From contig NZ_BAABJZ010000102.1 in the NCBI RefSeq assembly GCF_039543565.1, positions 1 through 64,000 on the forward strand: a stretch of 64,000 nucleotides of DNA, written 5' to 3'. The position numbers and the translations under genes were made by a program. The stretch comes from Ferrimonas pelagia (GTDB lineage Bacteria; Pseudomonadota; Gammaproteobacteria; Enterobacterales; Shewanellaceae). The notes under the pieces were generated by a model. It was given only the letters and a program-made list of their open reading frames with translations, was not told the DNA's origin and did not search any database. This document shows, piece after piece, positions 1-7,772 of this stretch (position 1 is its first letter; the number at the start of each line of letters is the position of its first letter).

Positions 1-2
1 AT

Positions 3-113
3 CATCGATGCAAGCACATGTGGCAACTGATCCGGCGGGTGAAGTACTTCATGAACAACGCCTCACCATTCCCGGGTGGTGGTCATGGATTGCAGATAGT
101 GGAGCACAATTAG
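3..113 (+). pseudogene. C-terminal remnant of a transposase (possibly IS630/Tc1-type)
   Basis: An open frame runs from the window edge to a TAG at 111-113 and encodes about 36 residues. It carries a WQLIRRVKYFMNNASPFPGG stretch that resembles, from memory, the C-terminal tail of some IS630-type transposases. The rest lies outside the window or is lost. It abuts the truncated IS4-type element that follows, so one insertion probably landed in or recombined with another. The family assignment is an impression, not an alignment. It could instead be a chance frame. Confidence 0.35.
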
Positions 114-114
114 G

Positions 115-714
115 ATCAGTTATTTAGCAACGGAAACACCAACGCTGCTCAAGTCGTATGAACTGACGAAAAAGCACCGCTTCAAGCCCAAGTTGGTGCT
201 GTACAAAGCTAAACCCAAAGGGCGTCATTCCATGACCCAACGCGGCCAAGTGAGACGTTCCAGGACAAGCCTAAAGGCGGCGAAAGGAGCCAACGAGCCA
301 TGGCTGCTCGCAACCAATCTGCCGGTCGAGACGAAGCAAGCCAAGAATATCGTTGATATCTACGCCTCACGAATGCAGATCGAAGAGTCATTTCGCGATC
401 AGAAGTCCGAGCGTTTCGGCCTGGGAATGAACCTGCACAAAAGCCGGGTGGTAAAACGCATGTCCATCTTGGTTATGCTGGGAACAATCGCCCACATCGG
501 TCTTTGCCTGATCGGGCAAGCGACGCAGGCCAGCGGACTGCACCGCCAGTTCCAAGCGAATACCGTTAGTAAACGCCGAGTGCTGAGCCTGTGCTATCTC
601 GGGCTGCGTGTGCTGAGAGCCAACTGGATAAGTTTCACGCCCCAACAGTGGGCAGATGCTATGCAGCAACTCCGAGCGAAAACACGGAGCTACAGCGATG
701 CATGGCTCAATTAA
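115..714 (+). pseudogene. 5'-truncated IS4-family (IS10-like) transposase
   Basis: The open frame continues in frame from about 115 with no credible ATG; the longest conventional ORF starts at a TTG at 193. Recognisable IS10-type blocks are VLYKAKPKGR, EPWLLATNLPVE, and the IS4-family YREK signature Y-x2-R-x3-E-x6-K in YASRMQIEESFRDQK around 360-405, which includes the third catalytic acidic residue. Only the C-terminal half of a roughly 400-residue transposase is present, so the first two catalytic Asp residues are missing and the enzyme cannot be active. The right terminal repeat is intact just downstream. The left half was deleted or replaced by the preceding transposase remnant. Confidence 0.8.
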
Positions 715-715
715 A

Positions 716-733
716 TTCGTGGGGATCCCTCAG
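716..733 (+). repeat. Right inverted repeat of the IS10-like element
   Basis: Read inward from the outer end the sequence is CTGAGGGATCCCCACGAA. This matches the IS10-group terminal pattern CTGA-(R)-GATCCCC known for IS4-family elements. It lies directly after the transposase stop codon, as expected for the right end. No matching left end is in the window, so target duplication cannot be tested. Confidence 0.8.
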
Positions 734-974
734 GGTCAGAGACATTGAAATGCCGTTTTACTCGATGATTGTCCCCAAGACCGGCGCTGAGTGTCGTTGG
801 GTGAGGGCAGACCGGGAGCTTGGCGGAGTGATTTTCGAAAGCGGCTGGCCGCTTTTGCTCTGGGAAAATGGCGACTCCAAGCGCGTCGGCCCGAGCACGA
901 CGTAAGCGAAGAGCAAGCCGGGCGCAGGCACGCGGAACCTGCCAGCAACGCCGTTTTTGATCTCCGTCGACTTC
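734..974. other. Intergenic stretch, no gene recognised
   Basis: About 240 bases between the IS end and the dispersed element. Several overlapping frames are open because the DNA is GC-rich, but none has a credible start, ribosome site or recognisable protein. Confidence 0.5.
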
Positions 975-1055
975 GAGGAGCGCAGCGACGAAGGGAGATA
1001 AAGGGGAGTGGGGAGGGGCGGAGCCCCTCTCCTTGCCGTCGCCAACGCGACTAAG
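975..1055. repeat. Dispersed non-coding repeat, copy A
   Basis: The segment contains GCGCAGCGA, a G-rich run, the palindrome-like GGGGCGGAGCCCC, and a block at 1032-1055. That block matches 50941-50964 at 21 of 24 positions (CTTGCCG-x-CGC-x-AACGCGACT-x-AG). Motif order is the same in both copies, with CGCAGCG, then GGGGCGG, then GCCCC, then the conserved tail. It looks like a degenerate intergenic element family. It is not coding and its function is unknown. Confidence 0.5.
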
Positions 1056-1079
1056 ATCTTTGGTTCAATACAAAACTTG

Positions 1080-1349
1080 GCACGCCGCAGGCGTTACCAC
1101 CCAAGCCGTGTGCCAACACATTCCCCACCTAAGCCAGCACGCTGCAGGCGTTATCACTCAAGCCGTGTGCCAACACATTCCCTACCTAAGCCCGCACGCC
1201 GCAGGCGTCACCACCCAAGCCGTGTGCCAACACACTACTCACAGAAGCCAGCACGCCGCAGGCGTTATCACCCAAGCCGTGTGCCAACACATTCCCCACT
1301 TAAGCCCCACGCCGCAGGCGTCTACTTAGGCCGTGTGCCAACACCCATA
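1080..1349. repeat. Tandem 57-bp repeats, about five units
   Basis: Units start at 1080, 1137, 1194, 1251 and about 1307; the first three steps are exactly 57 bp, the next is 56 bp because one G is lost, and the last unit is partial and diverged. Each unit holds two short palindromes: ACGCC-GCA-GGCGT near its start (one mismatch in unit 2) and GTGT-GCCA-ACAC in the middle. Because 57 is a multiple of three all frames stay open, giving peptide repeats such as HAAGVTTQAVCQH. I regard these as non-coding consequences of the repeat. The array ends 4 bp before the kinase stop codon. Confidence 0.9.
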
Positions 1350-1353
1350 AAAA

Positions 1354-3183
1354 CTAAGACGAAGTCCAGTTATGCCGCCGCGGATCCTTGGGGTAAAACC
1401 GATCCGGCTGACAAGCCACATGCTCAAACCGGCGGGTGTTTTTGTAGGGCAACTTCATAAAGCCGGAGACGCCGAGATCGGCGATCTGCGGCACGCAGGC
1501 GAGGATCCGATCGAGACAGGCGCGAAACTCGACCTGTTTGCGTGGATTGAGTAGGCGCAGGTAGGAGTGGATCTTGAGGTGATCTGGCAGCACCTCGAAG
1601 ATGATGCAGCCGGTGTGGTGAATGAGGTTGAGCTTGGCCAACTCATTGAGGATCGTCTGCGGCAGAACCAGGTTTTCATCGGGATCGCGGCCATCCTCAA
1701 AGTAGGAGTGCAGTCGACTCTTGTGTTCCTGCTCGGTGGTTTCGCTGATCTCAAACGGCAGCGCCAAGCTGGGGGGGAGAACAAATCGGCTGTGGGCGTC
1801 CTGACGCTCCAGGTGCAAGGTGGCGCGGGCATCGAAGAAGCAGGCCTTGAACACGGCGTCGCTGGCATGGGGGCGCAGGGCGCGGGCGAGACTGACCAGG
1901 TTGTTGACCGCATACTGAAACGCGCTTTGATATTGGGGATCTTGCAGGTGCAGGCTGGAGTCGATGTCGACGCCGTCGTTGTGCCAGTGCAGCGCCAATC
2001 CGCCCAGCAGGGGATAGTGACCCAGTTGGGTGACGGCGGTGACAAAGGCTTTCTCGTTGTCGCCCATGCCATTGAGGAAGTCGCGGTAGTAGTGGGCCAG
2101 TTGCAGATCCGCTTCGCGCTGGGGCGAGAGCGGGATCTGCTGATTGTCGCGCAGAAACGATTTGCGTGAGCTATAGGAGACGGTGTCGATCTCCTGCCCG
2201 ATCTGATGCACCCAGACCGGCAACTGTTGCGCCGGGGCTTGGAGCGGCGGCGGCAACAGCAGCCAGTGACGGGCGGCAGGCAAGGTCGCCAGGAAGTGAT
2301 CGCCACCGGCGGCGCGGGTGGTGGGATCGTCCGACAGCATGGCGTCGAGGATCTGCGCCAGTGGCTCGGGCAGGCCGAGCGAGCGGGCCGGGCGGATCTG
2401 ATGGCCAAAGCGGCTGATCTGGCCGGAAGCCAGGGCATAGAGGGTGGCTGCGGCGCCTTGCTCGTCAAAGCGGGGTGAGGAGGGGCGTCCGTCGAGTTGA
2501 TCCTTGCCGATAAAATAGATGTCGCCCATATGGGCGTTGGAGCCTTGATCCCCTTCATACAAGCCCAGGCCGCTGGCAATGGGCTGACCGAGGTGATCTT
2601 GCTGGGCCGGCACCGCTGAGCCCCAGTCGACCAAGGAGAGTCGCTGCCGGCTCGGCTCGTACATCAGATTGGAGGGCTTGATATCGCCATGGATGATCGG
2701 CTGGGGCAGTTGGCGCAGATAGAGCAGGATCTCGGCCAGTTGGGTGGCGATGGGGACCAACTCGGTGACGGGCAGTGGACCGAGCTGGCGACTGCGCCAG
2801 GCCAGATCCTGCCCGGGCGCGCGTGCCATCTGCAAGATGGGCTGGCCGGACGCGCGGACGAAGTTGGCATAGCGGGGGATCAGCGGATGATCCAGCCGTG
2901 CCAGGATCGCCGCCTCCTCCGCCAGTCGCATCTTGAGATGGTCGGGCAGGGTCAATCGACTGAATTTGAAAACCTGTTCATTTTTGCTGGAATAACCCGC
3001 AAAAACAAAGCCGAAGACGCCTTTGCCGATGTACTCGACCCGTTGGTAGCCGAGTCGATGCAGCTGTTGCTTGCACAGCTGCAGCCATTGCCGAAGTTTG
3101 TTGGCATCATCTTGTTTTAAAAGATAAATAGATTGCTCTTCGGCGATGTAAAAGTGCTGTAGGTTTGCGCTATTTTCCACCAT
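1354..3183 (-). CDS. Hanks-type Ser/Thr protein kinase with a long C-terminal region
   Basis: A 609-residue cytoplasmic protein. The kinase domain spans about residues 45-310: glycine loop IGKGVFGF (53-60), ATP-binding Lys73 in VFKFSR, an alpha-C Glu near 89-90, catalytic loop HGDIKPSN (Asp167, Lys169), and DWG at 186-188 instead of the usual DFG metal-binding motif. All catalytic positions are present, so it should be active. Residues 330-609 match no domain I know; there is no membrane segment or PASTA-type sensor. The gene stands alone, divergent from the Cys-rich gene at 3335. Substrate and signal are unknown. ATG is preceded by a good AAGGAGGAG-type site. Confidence 0.85.
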   Translation of the reverse strand: MVENSANLQHFYIAEEQSIYLLKQDDANKLRQWLQLCKQQLHRLGYQRVEYIGKGVFGFVFAGYSSKNEQVFKFSRLTLPDHLKMRLAEEAAILARLDHPLIPRYANFVRASGQPILQMARAPGQDLAWRSRQLGPLPVTELVPIATQLAEILLYLRQLPQPIIHGDIKPSNLMYEPSRQRLSLVDWGSAVPAQQDHLGQPIASGLGLYEGDQGSNAHMGDIYFIGKDQLDGRPSSPRFDEQGAAATLYALASGQISRFGHQIRPARSLGLPEPLAQILDAMLSDDPTTRAAGGDHFLATLPAARHWLLLPPPLQAPAQQLPVWVHQIGQEIDTVSYSSRKSFLRDNQQIPLSPQREADLQLAHYYRDFLNGMGDNEKAFVTAVTQLGHYPLLGGLALHWHNDGVDIDSSLHLQDPQYQSAFQYAVNNLVSLARALRPHASDAVFKACFFDARATLHLERQDAHSRFVLPPSLALPFEISETTEQEHKSRLHSYFEDGRDPDENLVLPQTILNELAKLNLIHHTGCIIFEVLPDHLKIHSYLRLLNPRKQVEFRACLDRILACVPQIADLGVSGFMKLPYKNTRRFEHVACQPDRFYPKDPRRHNWTSS

Positions 3184-3334
3184 CTCCTCCTTGAACTTGC
3201 CCTAGCATAACTTATTGCACGCTTGTGGGAAGAATGTGATCTAAGGCACAACCGTTTGATCTGAATCATCGAGTTGGCGAAGAGTTGTGACACACTGAGA
3301 TCATCTCTTTGGGTGTCCTATGCAGGTGGGTCAC

Positions 3335-3694
3335 ATGACATATCAAGATCTTGGATTGGATAGCGCCGAGCTGGTTGAGCTGCTGGCCTATCCCCGTCGA
3401 AAAATGCGCGACAATATGGATGTGCGCTTTTGTCCGCACGCGGCTTTCTATAACCCGGTTGATGAGCGCTGCATCTATTGCCATCAGGATACCGAATGCA
3501 AATGGCTCAATCATAATGATGAGATGGTGGCCATTGAGGGTAAGTCGACCGCTGATATCCAGCGGGAATTGACCAAAGCGATGGATTACGTCGAGGCGCA
3601 GTTGACCGCCGCCCACCTCAATCGCCGTGCCTGTACCTGCGATAACTGCGCCTGGCTGGTGAAAGTGCGTCAGGTCTTGGCGATCTCGGTCTAA
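3335..3694 (+). CDS. Conserved-looking Cys-rich small protein, probably metal-binding
   Basis: A 119-residue soluble protein. Cysteines and histidines cluster as CPHAAFYNP...CIYC-HQ...C in the first half and CTCDNC near the C-terminus, a pattern suggesting zinc or another metal rather than heme, since there is no CXXCH. I chose the ATG at 3335, which has AGGTGGG about 7 bases upstream; an in-frame ATG at 3320 lacks a ribosome site. It is divergent from the kinase gene across about 150 bp. I do not recognise a named family and infer no function. Confidence 0.7.
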   Translation: MTYQDLGLDSAELVELLAYPRRKMRDNMDVRFCPHAAFYNPVDERCIYCHQDTECKWLNHNDEMVAIEGKSTADIQRELTKAMDYVEAQLTAAHLNRRACTCDNCAWLVKVRQVLAISV

Positions 3695-3760
3695 GCGTAC
3701 GCTGTTTATTTTGTCTGTGAGTCAGTAATCTGGGGCTTTCTTGCTAGAGAGGGCCCGTGC

Positions 3761-4420
3761 ATGGACGTCGAATTTTGGACTCAGAAGTGGCAGACCGGTC
3801 AGATCGGCTTCCACCTTCCCCACCCCAATCCCCTGTTATTGCGTTATTGGTCGGCGGTTGCGCCGGCTGCTCCTGTCACCTTGGTGCCCATGTGCGGTAA
3901 GTCGCTGGATCTCAACTGGTTGGCGGATCAAGGCCGGGCGGTGATCGGGATCGAGCTGGATCGCCGTGCGGTCGAGCAGTTCTTCGACGAGCAGGGCGTG
4001 CAGGTGCAGCCCCAGGCCTGTGGCGCGCATCAGCGCTATCGTGCGCCTAAGCTCGAGATCCTGCAGGGCGATTTCTTTACGGTTCAACCGAGTCAGCTGC
4101 CTGAGTGTAATGCGTTTTATGATCGGGCAGCGCTGATCGCCCTCCCGGCCGAGATGCGCCAAGCCTATATCGAGCAGTTGGCGGCGTTGCTGCCTGTGGG
4201 CGCCAGCGGACTGCTGATCACCTTAGAGTACCCTCAGGCGCAGAAGGCGGGTCCGCCCTTTTCGCTGACGCAGGAGGCGTTGCTGGCCTTGTGTCAGGGC
4301 CGCTTCGAGCTGACCCTGCTCAGCCGCGAGGATGTGCTGGCCGAGCCGGAGAATGCCCGCTTTGTGGCCCAGGGCGTGACCTGGCTTAATGAGGCGGTTT
4401 ATCGGTTGCGGCGGCTTTGA
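3761..4420 (+). CDS. tpm: Thiopurine S-methyltransferase
   Basis: A 219-residue SAM-dependent methyltransferase of the TPMT family, near the usual bacterial length. The N-terminal FWTQKWQTGQIGFH block, the cofactor site VPMCGKSLDLNWLADQG with the acidic residue of GIELD, and YDRAALIALP are hallmarks. Bacterial members methylate thiopurines and take part in volatilising selenium and tellurium oxyanions; the native substrate here is unknown. Good ATG context, and no obvious operon partner since the next gene begins about 190 bp later. Confidence 0.93.
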   Translation: MDVEFWTQKWQTGQIGFHLPHPNPLLLRYWSAVAPAAPVTLVPMCGKSLDLNWLADQGRAVIGIELDRRAVEQFFDEQGVQVQPQACGAHQRYRAPKLEILQGDFFTVQPSQLPECNAFYDRAALIALPAEMRQAYIEQLAALLPVGASGLLITLEYPQAQKAGPPFSLTQEALLALCQGRFELTLLSREDVLAEPENARFVAQGVTWLNEAVYRLRRL

Positions 4421-4611
4421 TTGAGCTGGGATCAGTTGCGCCTAGGAATAAAGACGACTTTACTTAAGGCCAATAAAGGCAGTGTCTTGGCACCCGTGGC
4501 GGCGGGTTATGCCCAATGGCTGCGGTTGGTTGGCGGCAGCGTCGACAGAGGCTGCTACCAGCGTGTTTGGGGTACGCCGTTGGCGGATAGGGTAGAGCAA
4601 GGAGAGAGACG
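4421..4611. other. Intergenic stretch between tpm and the next gene
   Basis: This stretch is open in one frame but has no credible start codon context and no recognisable protein. It probably carries the 5' region of the downstream membrane-protein gene. Confidence 0.4.
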
Positions 4612-5151
4612 ATGGGGTGGTTGACCGGTTATGCATTGATGGGCACGGTGGTGTTTCTGACGATCTGGGTCGGCAATCACTGGCAGCGTCATGGCTTCGC
4701 GCCGTCCGCCAGTTGGCAGGTCTTGCAGCGCGAATGGCAGCGTCGACGCCGTCGCCCCGGCTTGGCCCTGTGGGAAGCGACCATCAGTCTGGCGCTGGGC
4801 GTGCTGCTGTGGCCACTGCTGCTGTTGGATGCGTTGACCCAGTTGACCACACCGGCGAAGCCGGTGGCGTTTGTGGTGAAACCGGAATATCTGCGTGAGC
4901 CGGTCAGTATCGATACCTTGGAGCGGCGAGCGACGGACGATCCCAACAGCCGGTTCAATCCACTTAATCCGGACTGGCTGGAGTTTAAGCAGCAGCAAAA
5001 GCCCGGCGACGCGGTATGGTCGTTCGAAGCCCAATGGCAGAGCATGCACGATGCCGCTCAGACCCAGCAGGTGAAGGGCTACGTGTTGTTGCGTCAGGAG
5101 CAGCCCATTGCCCATGTGTGCACCGAGGTGCGCGATGACGATGAGGCTTAA
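4612..5151 (+). CDS. Hypothetical protein with two membrane segments
   Basis: A 179-residue protein with a strong AAGGAGAGAG ribosome site before ATG. Two hydrophobic helices lie at about residues 3-23 and 55-78, separated by a very basic loop (QRRRRRP), which should be cytoplasmic by the positive-inside rule. The remaining 100 residues are soluble and have no motif I recognise. It converges with the hydrolase gene at 5155, only 3 bases from its stop. Function unknown. Confidence 0.7.
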   Translation: MGWLTGYALMGTVVFLTIWVGNHWQRHGFAPSASWQVLQREWQRRRRRPGLALWEATISLALGVLLWPLLLLDALTQLTTPAKPVAFVVKPEYLREPVSIDTLERRATDDPNSRFNPLNPDWLEFKQQQKPGDAVWSFEAQWQSMHDAAQTQQVKGYVLLRQEQPIAHVCTEVRDDDEA

Positions 5152-5154
5152 CAC

Positions 5155-6174
5155 TCACCCCTCGCTGAGGATGGCGTAAAACAGGCAATCGCTGCGCGCG
5201 ATCTTGGGGTTGGTGGTGATCATAAATAGCTTGCTGTCGTGACGCAGCTGCAGTGCCTCTCCGGCCTGGTGAAACAGGCGCTCGGCGGGGATCTGCTCGG
5301 TGCCTTGAGTCAGCTGCAGGCTCTTCAGTCCTTTGCGTCCCAGCCAGCCTAATTGGGTGCCCCCGCTAAGCCAGCCAAAATTCATTCGTTCAATGTCCGG
5401 CGGCAGGGTGATGTCGGCGCTGGGATCGCCGCCTTCGGCGTATTGGATCACGCTGTTTGACTGCAGCTCAACCCGGATAGGATCGCGCAGCACCTCCAGC
5501 TGCCAGTCTCCTGAGGTTTCGGTCAGGATCTCCGCTTGGCTGGCAAACCGGCACAGTCCTTCATAGGCCACCACGTTGCTTTGTGGATCCACCGCGCCGC
5601 CACACTCGATGGTGACGATCGGCGAGTCGTGACTGCTGCATTCCATCAAGGCGCCCAGGGTCACTTCGGTATACAGCATGCGTTCACTGAATAGGGCGGC
5701 GAGGGCGCGGTGCGGGGGATCGTTGCGGGTGCTGACGGCAAAGCTGGGGCCGGAGCCTGAGGTGTTGTGCAGATCGATCACCGCCTCCGGTTGCAGTCGG
5801 GCCAGCTGGCTCTCCAGTGCGTGGGCGATGGCGGTGGCCTCGCCTGCGGCGCCGAAGCCGCGATTGAGATCTGGCTGGTCGGGCAGTTGGCGGTAGACGA
5901 ACCCTTCGTCGGCTAACGCGGCGGGCAGGTTGATCAGGGCGAAATGGCAGGTGACCGCTGGTTGTTGCTGGCGCTGCAGCCATTGCCAGATCCCGTGACT
6001 GCCGGACGGCTCGTTGCCGTGCAGCAGGGTGATCACCACGCGATGACGCGCAGGATCACGGCCGGGCTGGGTGAGCCAGACGGGACCCGGCTGCTGTTGC
6101 AGCCAATGCCACAGACCCCGCTCTAACTCTGCGGGCTCGGGCAGAGGCACAAAGTGCAGCCGATCCATATTCAT
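5155..6174 (-). CDS. AstE/AspA-family zinc-dependent acylase-like protein (M14 fold)
   Basis: A 339-residue protein of the succinylglutamate desuccinylase/aspartoacylase family. Zinc ligands are visible as HGNE (His52, Glu55) and His136 in DLHN; DLNR (about 102-105) and Glu190 in TIECGG match the substrate-binding Arg and catalytic Glu of the family. It differs from E. coli AstE in sequence and is not in an arginine-catabolism cluster, so I give no symbol. Its ATG overlaps the TGA of the upstream ligase gene as ATGA (6171-6174), implying translational coupling and a shared pathway that may hydrolyse an amide or acyl-amino acid bond. Confidence 0.85.
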   Translation of the reverse strand: MNMDRLHFVPLPEPAELERGLWHWLQQQPGPVWLTQPGRDPARHRVVITLLHGNEPSGSHGIWQWLQRQQQPAVTCHFALINLPAALADEGFVYRQLPDQPDLNRGFGAAGEATAIAHALESQLARLQPEAVIDLHNTSGSGPSFAVSTRNDPPHRALAALFSERMLYTEVTLGALMECSSHDSPIVTIECGGAVDPQSNVVAYEGLCRFASQAEILTETSGDWQLEVLRDPIRVELQSNSVIQYAEGGDPSADITLPPDIERMNFGWLSGGTQLGWLGRKGLKSLQLTQGTEQIPAERLFHQAGEALQLRHDSKLFMITTNPKIARSDCLFYAILSEG

Positions 6175-7649
6175 GACGTTGGGATCTCCCATAGGCCAAC
6201 GGGCTGCGCCCGATCGGCGTGTTGTTGGTACAGGGTGAACATCTGTGCCAAGGCTTGACGGCGCTCGCCACATTGGGCCTGCAGCGCATCGAGTGTTCGC
6301 GTCTGCCAGACGGCGCCGGTTTGGCCGCTTGCCAGACGTTGACTCAGCAGTGCCAGCAAGGGCGCGCTGTCCTCTGCGTCTATTCCCATCTGGCGTAAGC
6401 CCAGCCCGGCTCGCGCCAGCATGTCAGGCAGCAGCGCCGTCAGCGGTGTTTCCGTCAGCGTTCCGCGCGCATTGGGCCAAAGCAGCTTGGCGTTCAGGCC
6501 AAATTGGGCGGCGCGATAGAAGTTGTATTCGGCAAACTCAAACGGCAGGGCGTCGAGCAGTTGATCCAACTGAGGCAGCAGTGCCTGACTTAAGCCTAGC
6601 ACCAGCGCGGCGTTGGCCATCATGTCTTGTGGCGTCGGCCCGGCGGGCAGGCTACGCAGCTCAATGCGCAGATGGCCGCCATCGGCGGGATCATACACGG
6701 GTCGGTTCCAGCTCCAGACGGTGCCATTGTGCAGGCGCAGTGCCGACAGGGCTGGGCCTTGATCTGGCCGGTGGAGGCTGGACTCCGGCTCAGGCAGCAG
6801 GATGGGGAACAGGCTGGCCCCTTGACGGAATAACTCCAGCGCACTGTGGCGCACGTAGCCCTTGCCGAAGGAGACGCGGGCGGGGCGCTTCCAGCCGGTG
6901 TTGCACAGGTTGCGGCTGTCGATGGACTGTTTGAACAGGGGGATCCGAGTTTCGTGCCACAGCTTATGGCCAAGAAACAGCGGCGAGTTGGCGGCCAGGG
7001 CTAAGGCGAACGGGGTGGCCAGCTGGATGGCGTTGTAGCGTGCGGCAAATTCGCTGGGCGCGACCCGAAGATGCAGCTGTAGCGAGGTGTTTGCCCCCTC
7101 TAGGGTCATGTCGTCGGCGGTGATCTGCAGCGGCTCGGCGCCGTTGATGTTGATCTGAAACGGTCCGCCCCGCTGCTGGGATAGCTGCTCGGTCAGGCGG
7201 TGATAGCGCGGCTCGTCGGTCATGGAGTCCAGGCCGAAATCGGCGCGGGTTAAGGTCGGCAGTATGCCGATGGCACTCACCTGACAGCCCATGGGCGCCG
7301 CCAGTTGCCGCAGTTGCTGGTGTTTTTGCTGGATTAGCTGGCTTAACTGGTGAAAGGGTTGGCCGCGGCAGAGGGTATAGGGGCAGTTGAATTCCAGGTT
7401 GAAGCGGTTCAGCTCTGGGGTCAGCAGCGGGTCGTCGGCGGCGCTGAGTAGCGCTTGATTGGCCATCATCGGCCGTTGCTGGTCGTCGGTGAGATAGAAT
7501 TCAAGCTCGGCGCCCAGGGTGGCGGGGGCGTTGCCCCAGCCCGGCTCGGCGAGCAGTTGTGCCAGATCCTGCAGATCTTGCTGCAGCCGTCCGGCAAATT
7601 GTTCAAAGTCCTGCTGACGGTGGTGGCGCTGTTGCAGCGACTGTCCCAT
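6171..7649 (-). CDS. Glutamate-cysteine ligase-like (GCS2-type) carboxylate-amine ligase
   Basis: A 492-residue protein with ATP-dependent ligase blocks LGAELEFYL near 45-53, LNRFNLEFN, GANTSLQLHLRV and RIELRSLP, typical of the glutamate-cysteine ligase fold. Family members join an amino group to a gamma-glutamyl or similar carboxylate. Whether this one makes gamma-glutamylcysteine is not shown by the sequence. A consensus AAGGAG lies 8 bases before ATG. It is the first gene of a two-gene operon whose second gene, an AspA/AstE-type hydrolase, overlaps it by 4 bases. The pairing argues for linked synthesis and breakdown, or processing, of a small amide or peptide. Confidence 0.8.
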   Translation of the reverse strand: MGQSLQQRHHRQQDFEQFAGRLQQDLQDLAQLLAEPGWGNAPATLGAELEFYLTDDQQRPMMANQALLSAADDPLLTPELNRFNLEFNCPYTLCRGQPFHQLSQLIQQKHQQLRQLAAPMGCQVSAIGILPTLTRADFGLDSMTDEPRYHRLTEQLSQQRGGPFQININGAEPLQITADDMTLEGANTSLQLHLRVAPSEFAARYNAIQLATPFALALAANSPLFLGHKLWHETRIPLFKQSIDSRNLCNTGWKRPARVSFGKGYVRHSALELFRQGASLFPILLPEPESSLHRPDQGPALSALRLHNGTVWSWNRPVYDPADGGHLRIELRSLPAGPTPQDMMANAALVLGLSQALLPQLDQLLDALPFEFAEYNFYRAAQFGLNAKLLWPNARGTLTETPLTALLPDMLARAGLGLRQMGIDAEDSAPLLALLSQRLASGQTGAVWQTRTLDALQAQCGERRQALAQMFTLYQQHADRAQPVGLWEIPTS

Positions 7650-7772
7650 AAGGTCATCTCCTTGGCCTTGATGGGGTTATCTTAGCCCTAGTCGCTGGTG
7701 AATATCTACGCAGAATATCAGGGTGTTATGGGAGGGTGTGGGGGCCAGCCGCGTGCGGCCAGCACCTAGGTG

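Noticed and set aside
1080..1349. Regular repeats that might be a CRISPR array
   Set aside because: The whole 57-bp unit is conserved, with no unique spacers between constant repeats, and no cas gene lies nearby.
1008..1460. Long plus-strand frames over the tandem repeats encoding repetitive peptides
   Set aside because: All three frames stay open because the unit length is a multiple of three; starts and ribosome sites are lacking.
4421..4624. 67-codon frame between tpm and the next gene
   Set aside because: No ribosome site, no recognisable product, and it overlaps a gene with a consensus ribosome site.
5155..6174. Naming the hydrolase astE
   Set aside because: Sequence and context differ from the arginine succinyltransferase pathway enzyme; only the family is supported.
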